The notes under the pieces were generated by a model, which saw only the letters and a list, made by a program, of their open reading frames with translations, was not told the DNA's origin and ran no database searches. From HGM04593 sp045661225 (GTDB lineage: Bacteria; Bacteroidota; Bacteroidia; Bacteroidales; Bacteroidaceae), in NCBI GenBank assembly GCA_045661225.1, contig JAZRFF010000020.1, positions 1 to 64,000 on the forward strand: DNA of 64,000 bases, given 5' to 3'. This document shows, in pieces, positions 15,528-24,556 of the stretch (positions are counted from its first letter, which is position 1; every line of letters begins with the position of its first letter). A program made the translations under genes and the position numbers.

Positions 15528-17441
15528 ATGAAATTCCCGAAATTTCAAATAATTAAAAAGCTTGATCTTTTCATAATAAAGACCTTTGCCACAAACCTAA
15601 TGGGCACATTCTTTATCTGCTTGTTTATTTTTATTATGCAATTGCTGTGGATGTGGGTCGACGACTTTGTCGAGAAAGGACTTGACTTTACTATCCTTGC
15701 AAAATTCTTTGCATTAAGCTCAATTACCCTTGTATCGCAAGCTCTTCCGCTGGCTATACTGCTGGCTGCACTTATGACATTCGGAAACTTTGGCGAGAAA
15801 TTAGAATTACTTGCTATGAAAGCCGCCGGAATACCTCTGTTCAGGATAATGCTCCCATTAGCGGTGTGTTGTTCGGTGCTTGGCGGTGTTTCGTTCTACT
15901 TTCAGAATGTAGTAAGTCCATACGCGCAAATGCAGCTATACACACTAATGTACTCCATTAAACAATCGACACCCGAAAGCGAGATTCCCGAAGGAGTATT
16001 CTACGACAAGCTCGATGGCTATAACATATACGTCAATCACAAAGACAAAGAGACCGGTATACTGTACGATGTTGTTATATACGACGTATCGAACGGATTT
16101 GACAACACAAACATTGTGCTTGCCGACTCGGCTATAATAAAGAGCACTGCCGATGATAAACATATGATTCTAACAATGTACAGCGGCGAGCAATTTTCTA
16201 ATCTAAGGGAGCAACAAATTGACAAAGACAACGTCCCCTACCGTCGCGAAACATTTAGCAGAAAAGATGTTCTTATTGAAACCGAAGGTGGGTTCGAAAT
16301 GAAGGACGCTTCAATAATGAAATCCAAGGCCGAGAGTAAAAATATTAAAGAACTTGAAGTTGCTATTGACACTATTGCATTAAATAACGACAGTATATCA
16401 CGCAGCTATTGGAGAAACCTCAAGCGCACAACATACAACGGCAAGACCGAGTATAACAAAAACGACTCGGTACTGATGAGTAATAACAAAATAAACAGTA
16501 TAAACGTCGACAGTGTCTATAATTTTGCATCGAAACAGTCGAAGATGCAATGGAAAAAGTCACAGATAAACAGAATAAAGCAGTTAAAGATTGACTACGA
16601 GATAAAAAACAACATACTGCATTCAAGCGAGAAAGAATTAAACAAACACAAGATAATGTGGTGGAACAAGTTTACTCTTTCCATTGGTTGTATTGTATTC
16701 TTTTTTATAGGTGCACCGCTTGGAGCCATTGTAAGGAAAGGAGGACTCGGATACCCGGTACTTATATCGGTAGCAACATTTATTCTGTACTACATTTTTA
16801 ATACATCGGGGTATAAAATGTCACGCGAGGGAGAGTGGCAAGTGTGGTTCGGTGCTTGTCTAAGCACATTGGTATTAACACCTTTAGGAGTATTTTTTAC
16901 CTATCAGTCGAACAAAGATTCCGAGATTTTCAACAGTGATTCTATAAAAAGATTTTTCAGAATTTTATTCGCTATACCCGAAAAGAGAAGTATTCCACTG
17001 AAGGAAATTGTAATTGATGACCCCGATTACACAAAGGATAAAGAGACACTTGTAGAACTTTACCGCGAAGCTCGCGCATACAAGAAAAATTATCATTTAA
17101 AGAGACTACCTTCTATTAAACGAATATTCTTTAGTGAAAAAGATAATACACTCTATAATTTCAATATAAAGTTCGAATCACTTATTGAAGAACTAAGCAA
17201 CAGTAAAAGCAAGAAAGTAATAATAATGCTTAATGAATATCCTGTGCTAACAACAGAGGCAACAGTATCGCCATTCAAAAAAAGATGGCTTAATATACTC
17301 TCAATTATTATATTCCCAGCAGGATTGTTTATATATTTGCGTTCGATAAAGTTCCGAATAAGGCTTATGAAGGACCTTGTAAGCATTGAAAAGAACAGTA
17401 AAAAGATTATTAACATATTCGAGAAAGAAAAACTTATATAA
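15528..17441 (+). CDS. LptF/LptG-family permease, long Bacteroidota form
   Basis: A 637-residue inner-membrane protein of the YjgP/YjgQ family, which extracts LPS from the inner membrane together with LptB. The N-terminal KKLDLFIIKTFATNLMGTFFICLF, three early helices with the AMKAAGIPLFRIMLP coupling segment, a periplasmic beta-jellyroll region (about 140-360) and a second group of helices (about 375-465) are all present. It is about 270 residues longer than E. coli LptF. The extra C-terminal part (about 480-637) is charged, with a hydrophobic hairpin near 585-605. ribBA begins 1 base after its stop, so they are coupled. Confidence 0.85.
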   Translation: MKFPKFQIIKKLDLFIIKTFATNLMGTFFICLFIFIMQLLWMWVDDFVEKGLDFTILAKFFALSSITLVSQALPLAILLAALMTFGNFGEKLELLAMKAAGIPLFRIMLPLAVCCSVLGGVSFYFQNVVSPYAQMQLYTLMYSIKQSTPESEIPEGVFYDKLDGYNIYVNHKDKETGILYDVVIYDVSNGFDNTNIVLADSAIIKSTADDKHMILTMYSGEQFSNLREQQIDKDNVPYRRETFSRKDVLIETEGGFEMKDASIMKSKAESKNIKELEVAIDTIALNNDSISRSYWRNLKRTTYNGKTEYNKNDSVLMSNNKINSINVDSVYNFASKQSKMQWKKSQINRIKQLKIDYEIKNNILHSSEKELNKHKIMWWNKFTLSIGCIVFFFIGAPLGAIVRKGGLGYPVLISVATFILYYIFNTSGYKMSREGEWQVWFGACLSTLVLTPLGVFFTYQSNKDSEIFNSDSIKRFFRILFAIPEKRSIPLKEIVIDDPDYTKDKETLVELYREARAYKKNYHLKRLPSIKRIFFSEKDNTLYNFNIKFESLIEELSNSKSKKVIIMLNEYPVLTTEATVSPFKKRWLNILSIIIFPAGLFIYLRSIKFRIRLMKDLVSIEKNSKKIINIFEKEKLI

Positions 17442-17442
17442 A

Positions 17443-18660
17443 ATGGAAAATTTCAAACTAAACACAATAGAAGAGGCACTTGACGACTTTAGAGAAGGCA
17501 AGTTCGTTATTGTTATTGATGATGAGGATAGGGAAAATGAAGGTGACTTTATTATTGCAGCCGAAAAAATAACCCCTGAAGCTGTAAACTTTATGCTCAA
17601 GAACGGACGTGGAGTACTTTGCGCACCAATAACATTATCGCGCTGTAAAGAACTTGCGCTCGAACCACAGGTAAACTCAAACACAAGTTTGCTCGGAACA
17701 CCCTTCACTGTAACTATTGATAAAGTAGAAGGTTGCAGTACAGGAGTCTCAACAGCCGACCGTGCTGCTACAATAAAAGCTCTTGCCGACCCTGATAGCC
17801 GACCCGAGACATTTGCGCGTCCGGGACACATTAACCCGCTGTACGCACAAGATAACGGAGTATTACGCCGCGCAGGACACACCGAAGCAAGCGTAGACCT
17901 TGCACGCCTTGCAGGCCTCTACCCCGCTGCTGCACTCATTGAAATTATGAATGAGGACGGTACAATGGCACGACTTCCGCAACTTATTGAAATAGCAAAG
18001 AAACATAATCTTAAGATTATAACAATAAAAGACCTTATAGAATTCCGCCTTAAGAAAGAATCACTTGTCGAGAAGGGCGAGGAAGTAGATATGCCAACAG
18101 CTCACGGACACTTCCGTCTTATTCCATTCCGTCAAAAGTCGAACGGTTTAGAACACGTGGCACTTATAAAAGGTGAATGGAAAGAAGATGAACCAATTCT
18201 TGTACGCGTACATTCATCGTGTATAACAGGTGACATATTCGGGTCGCAACGCTGCGACTGCGGTGCACAGTTACACGAAGCAATGGAGCTTATAGACAAG
18301 GCAGGAAAGGGAGTTATAGTATATCTCAACCAAGAGGGTCGCGGTATTGGACTTATGAACAAAATGCGCGCATATAAATTACAAGAGGAAGGTATGGACA
18401 CTGTTGACGCTAACTTATGCCTTGGATTCAAGGCCGATGAACGCGACTATGGTGTTGGAGCTGAAATACTGCGCAAGATAGGTGTCCACAAGATGCGTCT
18501 CATAACCAACAACCCCGTAAAGAGAATAGGTCTTGAGAGTTATGGATTAACTATAGACGAAATTGTTGGAATAGAGATTGAACCTAACGATTATAACTCA
18601 CGTTACCTACATACAAAAGCTGAACGTATGGGGCATACACTACATTTCGATAAACACTAA
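17443..18660 (+). CDS. ribBA: bifunctional 3,4-dihydroxy-2-butanone-4-phosphate synthase / GTP cyclohydrolase II
   Basis: A 405-residue riboflavin biosynthesis enzyme. The N-terminal RibB domain (about 1-205) has DDEDRENEGDF (26-36), the acidic loop that binds Mg and ribulose-5-phosphate. The C-terminal RibA domain (about 210-405) has the zinc cysteines in SSCITGDIFGSQRCDCGAQ and the GTP-binding QEGRGIGL. It thus makes the two precursors of lumazine from ribulose-5-phosphate and GTP. The ATG at 17443 is chosen because the family starts just before I-E-E-A-L, and the longer frame lies within the permease gene. The aminotransferase follows after 14 bases. Confidence 0.95.
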   Translation: MENFKLNTIEEALDDFREGKFVIVIDDEDRENEGDFIIAAEKITPEAVNFMLKNGRGVLCAPITLSRCKELALEPQVNSNTSLLGTPFTVTIDKVEGCSTGVSTADRAATIKALADPDSRPETFARPGHINPLYAQDNGVLRRAGHTEASVDLARLAGLYPAAALIEIMNEDGTMARLPQLIEIAKKHNLKIITIKDLIEFRLKKESLVEKGEEVDMPTAHGHFRLIPFRQKSNGLEHVALIKGEWKEDEPILVRVHSSCITGDIFGSQRCDCGAQLHEAMELIDKAGKGVIVYLNQEGRGIGLMNKMRAYKLQEEGMDTVDANLCLGFKADERDYGVGAEILRKIGVHKMRLITNNPVKRIGLESYGLTIDEIVGIEIEPNDYNSRYLHTKAERMGHTLHFDKH

Positions 18661-18674
18661 AAAAATAAATATAT

Positions 18675-19868
18675 ATGAACAGACTTTCTGACCGCGTAAA
18701 CCGATTGGCGCCATCGGCTACACTGGCAATGTCACAAAAGAGCCAGGAACTTAAGGCACAGGGCGTAGATGTTATTAATATGAGCGTTGGCGAGCCCGAC
18801 TTCAACACGCCGGATGCAATTAAGTCAGCTGCAAAGCAGGCTATCGACGATAACTGGTCACGATACTCTCCCGTACCTGGTTATCCGGCTCTACGCAAGG
18901 CTATTGTTGAAAAATTAAAGAATGAGAATGGTCTTGAGTTTACCGAAGCGCAAATTTCGGTATCAAACGGTGCAAAGCAGGCTGTATGTAACGCTATTAT
19001 GGCACTTGTGAACCCGGGTGACGAGGTTATTGTACCTGCACCCTATTGGGTAAGCTACCCCGATATGGTTAAACTTGCCGACGGTACTCCTGTGATTGTA
19101 AGCGCAGGTATTGAGCAGAATTTTAAAATAACCGGAGCACAATTAGAATCGGCAATCACCCCAAAAACAAAGATGCTCATTCTTTGCTCACCTTCAAACC
19201 CCACCGGTTCGGTATACACCAAAGAGGAACTTAAAGAACTTGCCGACGTGCTTGCAAAATACCCTAATGTATTTGTGGTCGCCGATGAAATTTATGAGCA
19301 TATAAGTTATGTAGGCAAACACGAGAGCATTGCACAATTCCCCGAGATTAGAGAACGTGTAATAATTATAAACGGTGTATCAAAGGCATATGCAATGACA
19401 GGCTGGCGTATTGGATACCTTGCAGCTGCCGATTGGATTGTAAAGGGCTGTAACAAACTTCAAGGACAATACACCAGCGGACCTTGTTCGGTATCACAGA
19501 TGGCATCGCTTGAAGCTTATACAGGCTCACAAGAACCGGTAGAAGAGATGCGTAAAGCGTTCCAACGTCGTCGTGACCTCATTGTAAAGCTTGCAAAAGA
19601 GATTCCAGGTCTCGAAGTTAATGTTCCCGAAGGTGCATTCTACTTATTCCCTAAATGTAGTTCTTTCTATGGAAAAAAGTATGGTGACACAGTTATTAAC
19701 AACAGCGACGACCTTGCAATGTACCTTTTGACCGAGGCACACGTTGCAGCCGTTGGCGGAACATCTTTCGGAGCACCTGAATGCTTTAGAATGAGTTATG
19801 CAACAAGTGACGAAAATATAATCGAGGCTATCCGTCGCATTAAGGAAGCACTTGCCAAGCTACAATAA
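18675..19868 (+). CDS. pyridoxal-phosphate aspartate aminotransferase (class I)
   Basis: A 397-residue class I/II aminotransferase of the aspartate aminotransferase Ib type. The start MNRLSDRVNRLAPSATLAMSQKSQEL, the substrate-binding SNPTGSVYTKEEL, the PLP-contacting VADEIYEH and the Schiff-base lysine in SKAYAMTGWRIGY (about residue 237) are all in place, and Arg in FRMSYA binds the substrate carboxylate. The likely reaction is aspartate plus 2-oxoglutarate to oxaloacetate plus glutamate. It ends at a hairpin and borders the candidate replication origin. Confidence 0.9.
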   Translation: MNRLSDRVNRLAPSATLAMSQKSQELKAQGVDVINMSVGEPDFNTPDAIKSAAKQAIDDNWSRYSPVPGYPALRKAIVEKLKNENGLEFTEAQISVSNGAKQAVCNAIMALVNPGDEVIVPAPYWVSYPDMVKLADGTPVIVSAGIEQNFKITGAQLESAITPKTKMLILCSPSNPTGSVYTKEELKELADVLAKYPNVFVVADEIYEHISYVGKHESIAQFPEIRERVIIINGVSKAYAMTGWRIGYLAAADWIVKGCNKLQGQYTSGPCSVSQMASLEAYTGSQEPVEEMRKAFQRRRDLIVKLAKEIPGLEVNVPEGAFYLFPKCSSFYGKKYGDTVINNSDDLAMYLLTEAHVAAVGGTSFGAPECFRMSYATSDENIIEAIRRIKEALAKLQ

Positions 19869-19882
19869 AAGATTTTTAAATT

Positions 19883-19922
19883 ATAACACAAGACACGGCT
19901 CTAAAGTCGTGTCTTGTGTTAT
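19883..19922 (+). terminator. hairpin after the aminotransferase
   Basis: A perfect 15-bp stem (19883-19897 with 19908-19922) with a 10-base loop. It lacks a long T-run on the plus side but is followed by AT-rich sequence. Confidence 0.7.
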
Positions 19923-20458
19923 ATAAACAGGAATACTTGTTAATAACCTGTTGAAAACATAATGATAATTAAAATAAAAAAAGTGCTGAATAAATTTTGT
20001 TTTACGCCAGCAAATATTAAGCCTTGAACGGTATTAAAGAAGCAAATTATTTTGCCATTTTTTAGTATGTTTTTTTCAATAGACTTTTAAACAGTTTTCA
20101 ACAATAAACAATCAATAATTTATTAAAGAACAGAGTAAAAAAATATTGTTTATAACTTTATTATTTCATTTATTTACAATACATTAAATTGTTGATAATA
20201 TACTAATAACCGAAATTCTTCTGATAATAAAATAAAAAACAAATTTTATTCATAATATTTCTCTACATTATCAACAAGATTTATTGTTGTTTTTTATCTT
20301 TTTAAATTTTTAAAAAGGATATATATAAAATAATAATCGGTTAAAAAGGTTGAAAGTTGTAAAACAGGTTGTTTGAATATCCTTGCAATAAATATTGAAT
20401 ATTGGCGCGCGTCCGTTATAAAATAACTAAGTAAGCTTTTCGTTTAATTCATTTGCAC
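19923..20458. other. candidate chromosomal replication origin (oriC)
   Basis: About 540 bases with no gene and extremely high A+T. It holds five DnaA-box-like nonamers: TTATCAACA at 20268-20276 (plus) and 20190-20198 (minus), TTTTCAACA at 20095-20103 (plus) and 19949-19957 (minus), and a weaker TTATTAACA at 19938-19946 (minus). The first pair differs from the E. coli consensus TTATCCACA by one base. A run of A/T at about 20277-20340 could be an unwinding element. By hand count the sense strand of ruvB (9601-9900) has 85 C and 72 G, while that of metG (57001-57300) has 66 C and 86 G. This is the direction expected if replication starts between them. Origin function is inferred. Confidence 0.5.
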
Positions 20459-20466
20459 TATATTTG
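20459..20466 (+). promoter_or_regulatory. -7 box immediately before the metallophosphoesterase
   Basis: TATATTTG matches TAnnTTTG and ends only 4 bases before the ATG at 20471, so transcripts would start at or next to the start codon and be leaderless. No clear TTTG element at 19-21 bases upstream. Confidence 0.4.
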
Positions 20467-20470
20467 CAAT

Positions 20471-21649
20471 ATGACAAAAATTATAACATTGATTTTGGCA
20501 CTATCAATTATAGTGCTTGATTTTATAGCATACCGTAAACTTAAAATAAAAAAGGTCGGTAGGGTTTTCAGAAAGGTTTTTCTTTGCAGTATACTCTTTT
20601 CCTATCTTCTTATACTGCTTACTCCACTTTTTATGTATGTTTTTATAAACATAGAAAATAATCAGGCTATGATGAAGTTTTCAATGTTTATATTAACAAT
20701 ATACCTGATACTCTCCTTGTCAAGAATTATATTTTATATCACGTGGTTGCCATTCAAGGGTAAAAAGCCACTCACTATTGGAATGTTTTTCACATTGTTT
20801 GTGTTTACATATTTTATATATAGTGTATTTGTAACACGAACCGATTATGAAGTACGTAAAGTGGAAATTCTCTTCGATAATCTGCCTGATGATTTTAACG
20901 GTTATACTTTAACTTTTATATCGGATATTCATATTGGTTCTATGCCTTATGCCGCTAAAGAAATTGAAAAGGTTGCCTCTATAATAAACGGTTTAAATAG
21001 TGATGCTGTAATATTCGGCGGAGACCTTGTTAATATACACCACTCCGAACTGTCAGGCAGTATATTATGTGCGCTTAATAAAATAAAAGGCATTGACGGC
21101 ACTTTTATGGTCTTTGGTAACCACGATACCGGTGCTTATATAAAAGACTCTACAAAGGAGTTTAGAGCACTAAATAAGGATAGTATAAGAATGAGTGTAG
21201 AAAGTGCCGGGTGGACTCTTTTAGCTGATAGTACGGTGTATATAAAAAGAGGTAACGATTCTATAGCATTGACAGGGTTGGATTATTCCGAAAAGATGCT
21301 TGAGTTCAAACATTCTCTTTCGGCTGTTAATTTGCAGGATATATCGAAAATATATGAATCGGTGCCCGACTCTTTGTTCAATATAACGGTTTCGCATTTA
21401 CCCCAAATGTGGTATTCTTTGTGCGATGGGGGTTATAGTGACTTAACATTATCGGGGCATATACACTCGATGCAGATTAAAATAGGCTCTTTCTCTCCTG
21501 CAGCTTTAATGTATGATGAATGGAGTGGTCTTTACGAGCGTTTGAAGGGGAAACTTTATATAAACGATGGTATTGGCTGTGTGGGTTTTATGGCACGCAT
21601 TGGGGCAAGACCTGAAATAACACATATAACACTTCGGAAAAAGTTATAA
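20471..21649 (+). CDS. membrane-anchored metallophosphoesterase (YaeI-like)
   Basis: A 392-residue protein. About 125 N-terminal residues form four hydrophobic helices. The rest is a calcineurin-like phosphoesterase with the metal ligands D-x-H in SDIHIGS, GD in FGGDLVN, GNHD in VFGNHDTG, and the late His residues in TVSHLP and LSGHIHSMQ. Family members cleave phosphodiester bonds; related YaeI/YkuE proteins act on UDP-diacylglucosamine or are linked to the envelope. The start at 20471 fits a membrane helix start (MTKIITLILAL). It stands alone between the candidate origin and a convergent gene. Confidence 0.85.
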   Translation: MTKIITLILALSIIVLDFIAYRKLKIKKVGRVFRKVFLCSILFSYLLILLTPLFMYVFINIENNQAMMKFSMFILTIYLILSLSRIIFYITWLPFKGKKPLTIGMFFTLFVFTYFIYSVFVTRTDYEVRKVEILFDNLPDDFNGYTLTFISDIHIGSMPYAAKEIEKVASIINGLNSDAVIFGGDLVNIHHSELSGSILCALNKIKGIDGTFMVFGNHDTGAYIKDSTKEFRALNKDSIRMSVESAGWTLLADSTVYIKRGNDSIALTGLDYSEKMLEFKHSLSAVNLQDISKIYESVPDSLFNITVSHLPQMWYSLCDGGYSDLTLSGHIHSMQIKIGSFSPAALMYDEWSGLYERLKGKLYINDGIGCVGFMARIGARPEITHITLRKKL

Positions 21650-21650
21650 A

Positions 21651-21691
21651 CAATAAAAAAGAGCAATTTTAAAAATTGCTCTTTTTTATTG
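21651..21691. terminator. bidirectional terminator between convergent genes
   Basis: A perfect stem of about 20 bp (21651-21670 with 21672-21691) with A-runs before and T-runs after GAGCAATTTT/AAAATTGCTC. It serves the metallophosphoesterase and the PorZ-like gene. Confidence 0.9.
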
Positions 21692-21692
21692 T

Positions 21693-23984
21693 TTACTTTG
21701 TAATAAGAATTTTTGTTGCTACCCCCTCTTCTCCTGTATTATCATATGTGAGTACATAATATACTCCGCTTGCAACCTTTTCTCCTCTTTTATTTCTACC
21801 GTTCCAAGTATACTGTCCGCCGTTTGAAGTTCCTTCATTTATTAGTAATCCTGCAGCATCGACTATTTTTACGTTACAATCGGCTGTAAGTCCTACTATT
21901 GATATTATTCCGTTATATTCGGCTCTTACAGGGTTAGGATAGGCGTGTATTTTATTTTTATCGAGTTTACTTTCGGGGCGTGTTGCATCGCTTTTATAGC
22001 TTGCAATTCCTTTATCGGTACCTATAAAAACTTCTCCACTAATTTCGTTTATAGCGATACTCCATATATTATCTGATGGTAAAGGAGAATTTTCAGTTGT
22101 GAAATGGTGTATAGTTTCAAGACCGTCAGCACTTATAAGATACAGACCATTATCATTGGTACCTATCCATTTTCTGTTGGCACCATCAACCCTTATTACT
22201 TTTATGTTTGTTCCGTTTAATAAATAATCGGCAAGGCCTGTACCGTCGTTGCGTGGAACTTTAATTTGTTTGAATATTCCACTTTCGAAAAACTCTTCGG
22301 GATTGTCAATAACAAATAATCCGGTATTTGTTCCAACCCACATTGAACCTTTTTTATCCTCTGCAAGTGTATAAAGTTGGTGTATATCGTAGCTTATTCC
22401 GTCTTGATTTGTGAATTTATTGAGCCATATTTTTGTTTCATCGTCGCTTGTATCGAATAAAGTATTATTTGTCTTTGCGCAGAATAATCCTGTCTCATTT
22501 TGCATAGATGTAACCCACAACCACCCTCTTGAATCAAAAACAGGTTCTACCATTGTCGGGAGATATTCTGTAAGTTTATATTCAAGTTCAGTCCAAGTTC
22601 CGTCTTTTTTTAGAATTTTTATAATGTTTTTTACTCCTGTATTTATACACCATAAGTTACCTTCACTGTCGAACTTGACCATTGGAACTCTTACATATTT
22701 CTTTGAATTAGGTACAACTGTTTCAAGGTTACTATTGTCTATTGTATAGTGCTTGATGAATTGTCCGTCGCGGAATTCATATATTCCGTATCCGAATGAA
22801 CTTGCAAAATAATGCCCGGGTTCTGTGGGGTCTTCATCGACTGAACATATATTGCGGTATTGTAATCCTGTGGTGGTTTTTATAATTTCTTCGGGATAAT
22901 TATTCCATTCTTTATCGTTATAATTGAATTCCATTATAGTTCCGTCGTGGAATACAATATCGAAATAGTTTATATTACCTCCTGCAACAAGTAATTTATC
23001 GCTGCTTGAGAATTTCATAAACTCACAATAATTCCTTATAGGACTGTTGGGAATTATTGGTGTTGAGCACTCTTTTATACTATTTCCATTAACCTCACAT
23101 TTTACAAAGCCTTTATAACCTTTGCAATCCCAGAAATATTCTCTATCCTTTATAATGTAACTACTGTTACTGTTTTTGTAGGTTATACTCTCTTTATTAC
23201 TGTTGATAATAGTTGTTTTATTGGTTGCAGGAGCTATAATTTCATTACCATTACTGTAAATGGTGTGGTATTTCTCTTCTTTATTGCCTGTAATTAAAGT
23301 AAGTATTTTATTATCGTTTAATGTATATATACCTAAATTTTTTATAAGGCAATAAAGTTCACCGTTAAGTTCGCATAATGCTTCGGTTGAGTAATTGTTT
23401 ACCTTTTCCCAATTACTTTTGTCGAGAAGATTTTTATTTATATCACATCGGAATACACCTTCTGATGTTCCACAGTAAAGATTATTATTATAAAGATATG
23501 TACAGTAGGTGTTAAGCCCTGTTGTATAGGTATTTGTGAATTCAAGATTTTCAATATTTATCTCTACTACTCCAAATGAGGTAGATAAAAAAGCTTTTGT
23601 TCCTTGAATATTTATGCCGTTTATGGTTTTATTGGGGAGATTTTTATTTTTAAAATCCGATAAATTGTAAATTTCGTCGTTATTATAAAGAATATCAATA
23701 TTCGCGTTACTGTAAACTATAATAAGTGCATCAATTTCGTCACTGTAAACTATGTGTGTTATATCAATATCGCTCAGTGTGTTTATCTTGTCATAAAGAT
23801 ATATTTCATTATCCTCTTTATCGTATTTGTACAATGCACCCGATGCGAGTATATAAATTTTATCTCCTGCTATTTGGCAGTAAGTTGAATTATGGTACGA
23901 TGGGTATAGTGTCCAGTCGCCAACTTCGGAATTTGCCGTTATTGACAACATTATAAACAGAAACGCGAATATTTTTTTTATCAT
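21693..23984 (-). CDS. PorZ-like beta-propeller protein with T9SS-type C-terminal domain
   Basis: A 763-residue secreted protein. Residues 1-19 are a signal peptide. About 20-670 is made of propeller blades, with the 'two-component regulator propeller' pattern clear in the second half (GSMWVGTNTGLFVID, NRKWIGTNDNGLYLIS, GEVFIGTDKGIASY). The end (about 680-763) has the features of a type IX sorting domain: YPNPV, a G-Y-T-W-N-G-R-N block and SGVYYVL. Domain order and length match PorZ of Porphyromonas, a surface component of the type IX attachment complex. No other T9SS gene is visible here. It overlaps rdgB by 4 bases. Confidence 0.7.
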   Translation of the reverse strand: MIKKIFAFLFIMLSITANSEVGDWTLYPSYHNSTYCQIAGDKIYILASGALYKYDKEDNEIYLYDKINTLSDIDITHIVYSDEIDALIIVYSNANIDILYNNDEIYNLSDFKNKNLPNKTINGINIQGTKAFLSTSFGVVEINIENLEFTNTYTTGLNTYCTYLYNNNLYCGTSEGVFRCDINKNLLDKSNWEKVNNYSTEALCELNGELYCLIKNLGIYTLNDNKILTLITGNKEEKYHTIYSNGNEIIAPATNKTTIINSNKESITYKNSNSSYIIKDREYFWDCKGYKGFVKCEVNGNSIKECSTPIIPNSPIRNYCEFMKFSSSDKLLVAGGNINYFDIVFHDGTIMEFNYNDKEWNNYPEEIIKTTTGLQYRNICSVDEDPTEPGHYFASSFGYGIYEFRDGQFIKHYTIDNSNLETVVPNSKKYVRVPMVKFDSEGNLWCINTGVKNIIKILKKDGTWTELEYKLTEYLPTMVEPVFDSRGWLWVTSMQNETGLFCAKTNNTLFDTSDDETKIWLNKFTNQDGISYDIHQLYTLAEDKKGSMWVGTNTGLFVIDNPEEFFESGIFKQIKVPRNDGTGLADYLLNGTNIKVIRVDGANRKWIGTNDNGLYLISADGLETIHHFTTENSPLPSDNIWSIAINEISGEVFIGTDKGIASYKSDATRPESKLDKNKIHAYPNPVRAEYNGIISIVGLTADCNVKIVDAAGLLINEGTSNGGQYTWNGRNKRGEKVASGVYYVLTYDNTGEEGVATKILITK

Positions 23985-24556
23985 ATATTCTTCAGATAAT
24001 TACCAAGTTCCCTTGTAGCACGGTAGCGGTGGCTTATACTGTTTTTAGCCTCACTACTCATTTGGGCAAAACTTTCATAGTATCCTTCAGGAATAAAAAT
24101 AGGGTCATAACCGAATCCTGAATCTCCTTTTTTTTCTTCGGCAATAGTTCCTTTCACAATTCCGTTGAATAGTTTTTCTTCTCCCTTAATAATTAACGCA
24201 ATAACTGTACGAAATTGTGCATTGCGGTTATTTTTTCCTGTTAAATTATGTAATAGCTTCTGCATATTGGCTTCGGAACAACACTCTTCACCTGCATAGC
24301 GAGCCGAATATACTCCGGGAGCGCCGTCAAGTACATCAACCTCAAGCCCTGTATCATCGGCGAAACAATCGACATTATATTTTTCGTGTATGTAACGTGC
24401 TTTTATAAGCGCGTTGCCTTGAAGAGTGTCGGCTGTTTCAGGAATTTCATCGTAACAACCTATATCATTAAGCGACAGAATCTCAAATTCACCACCTACA
24501 ATTGCTCTTACTTCGTCTAATTTATGCTTGTTATTTGTGGCAAATACTAATTTCAT
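23981..24556 (-). CDS. rdgB: dITP/XTP pyrophosphatase (HAM1 family)
   Basis: A 191-residue house-cleaning enzyme that hydrolyses ITP, dITP and XTP to monophosphates, keeping deaminated purines out of nucleic acids. MKLVFATNNKHKLDEV is the family N-terminus (T-x-N-x-x-K), with FADDTGLEVDVLDGAPGVYSARYAGE as the catalytic and substrate loop and GDSGFGYDPIF and SHRYRA near the end. It overlaps its downstream neighbour by 4 bases and its stop shares a base with the YitT gene start side, so leuS-YitT-rdgB-PorZ-like form one tight operon. Confidence 0.95.
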   Translation of the reverse strand: MKLVFATNNKHKLDEVRAIVGGEFEILSLNDIGCYDEIPETADTLQGNALIKARYIHEKYNVDCFADDTGLEVDVLDGAPGVYSARYAGEECCSEANMQKLLHNLTGKNNRNAQFRTVIALIIKGEEKLFNGIVKGTIAEEKKGDSGFGYDPIFIPEGYYESFAQMSSEAKNSISHRYRATRELGNYLKNI

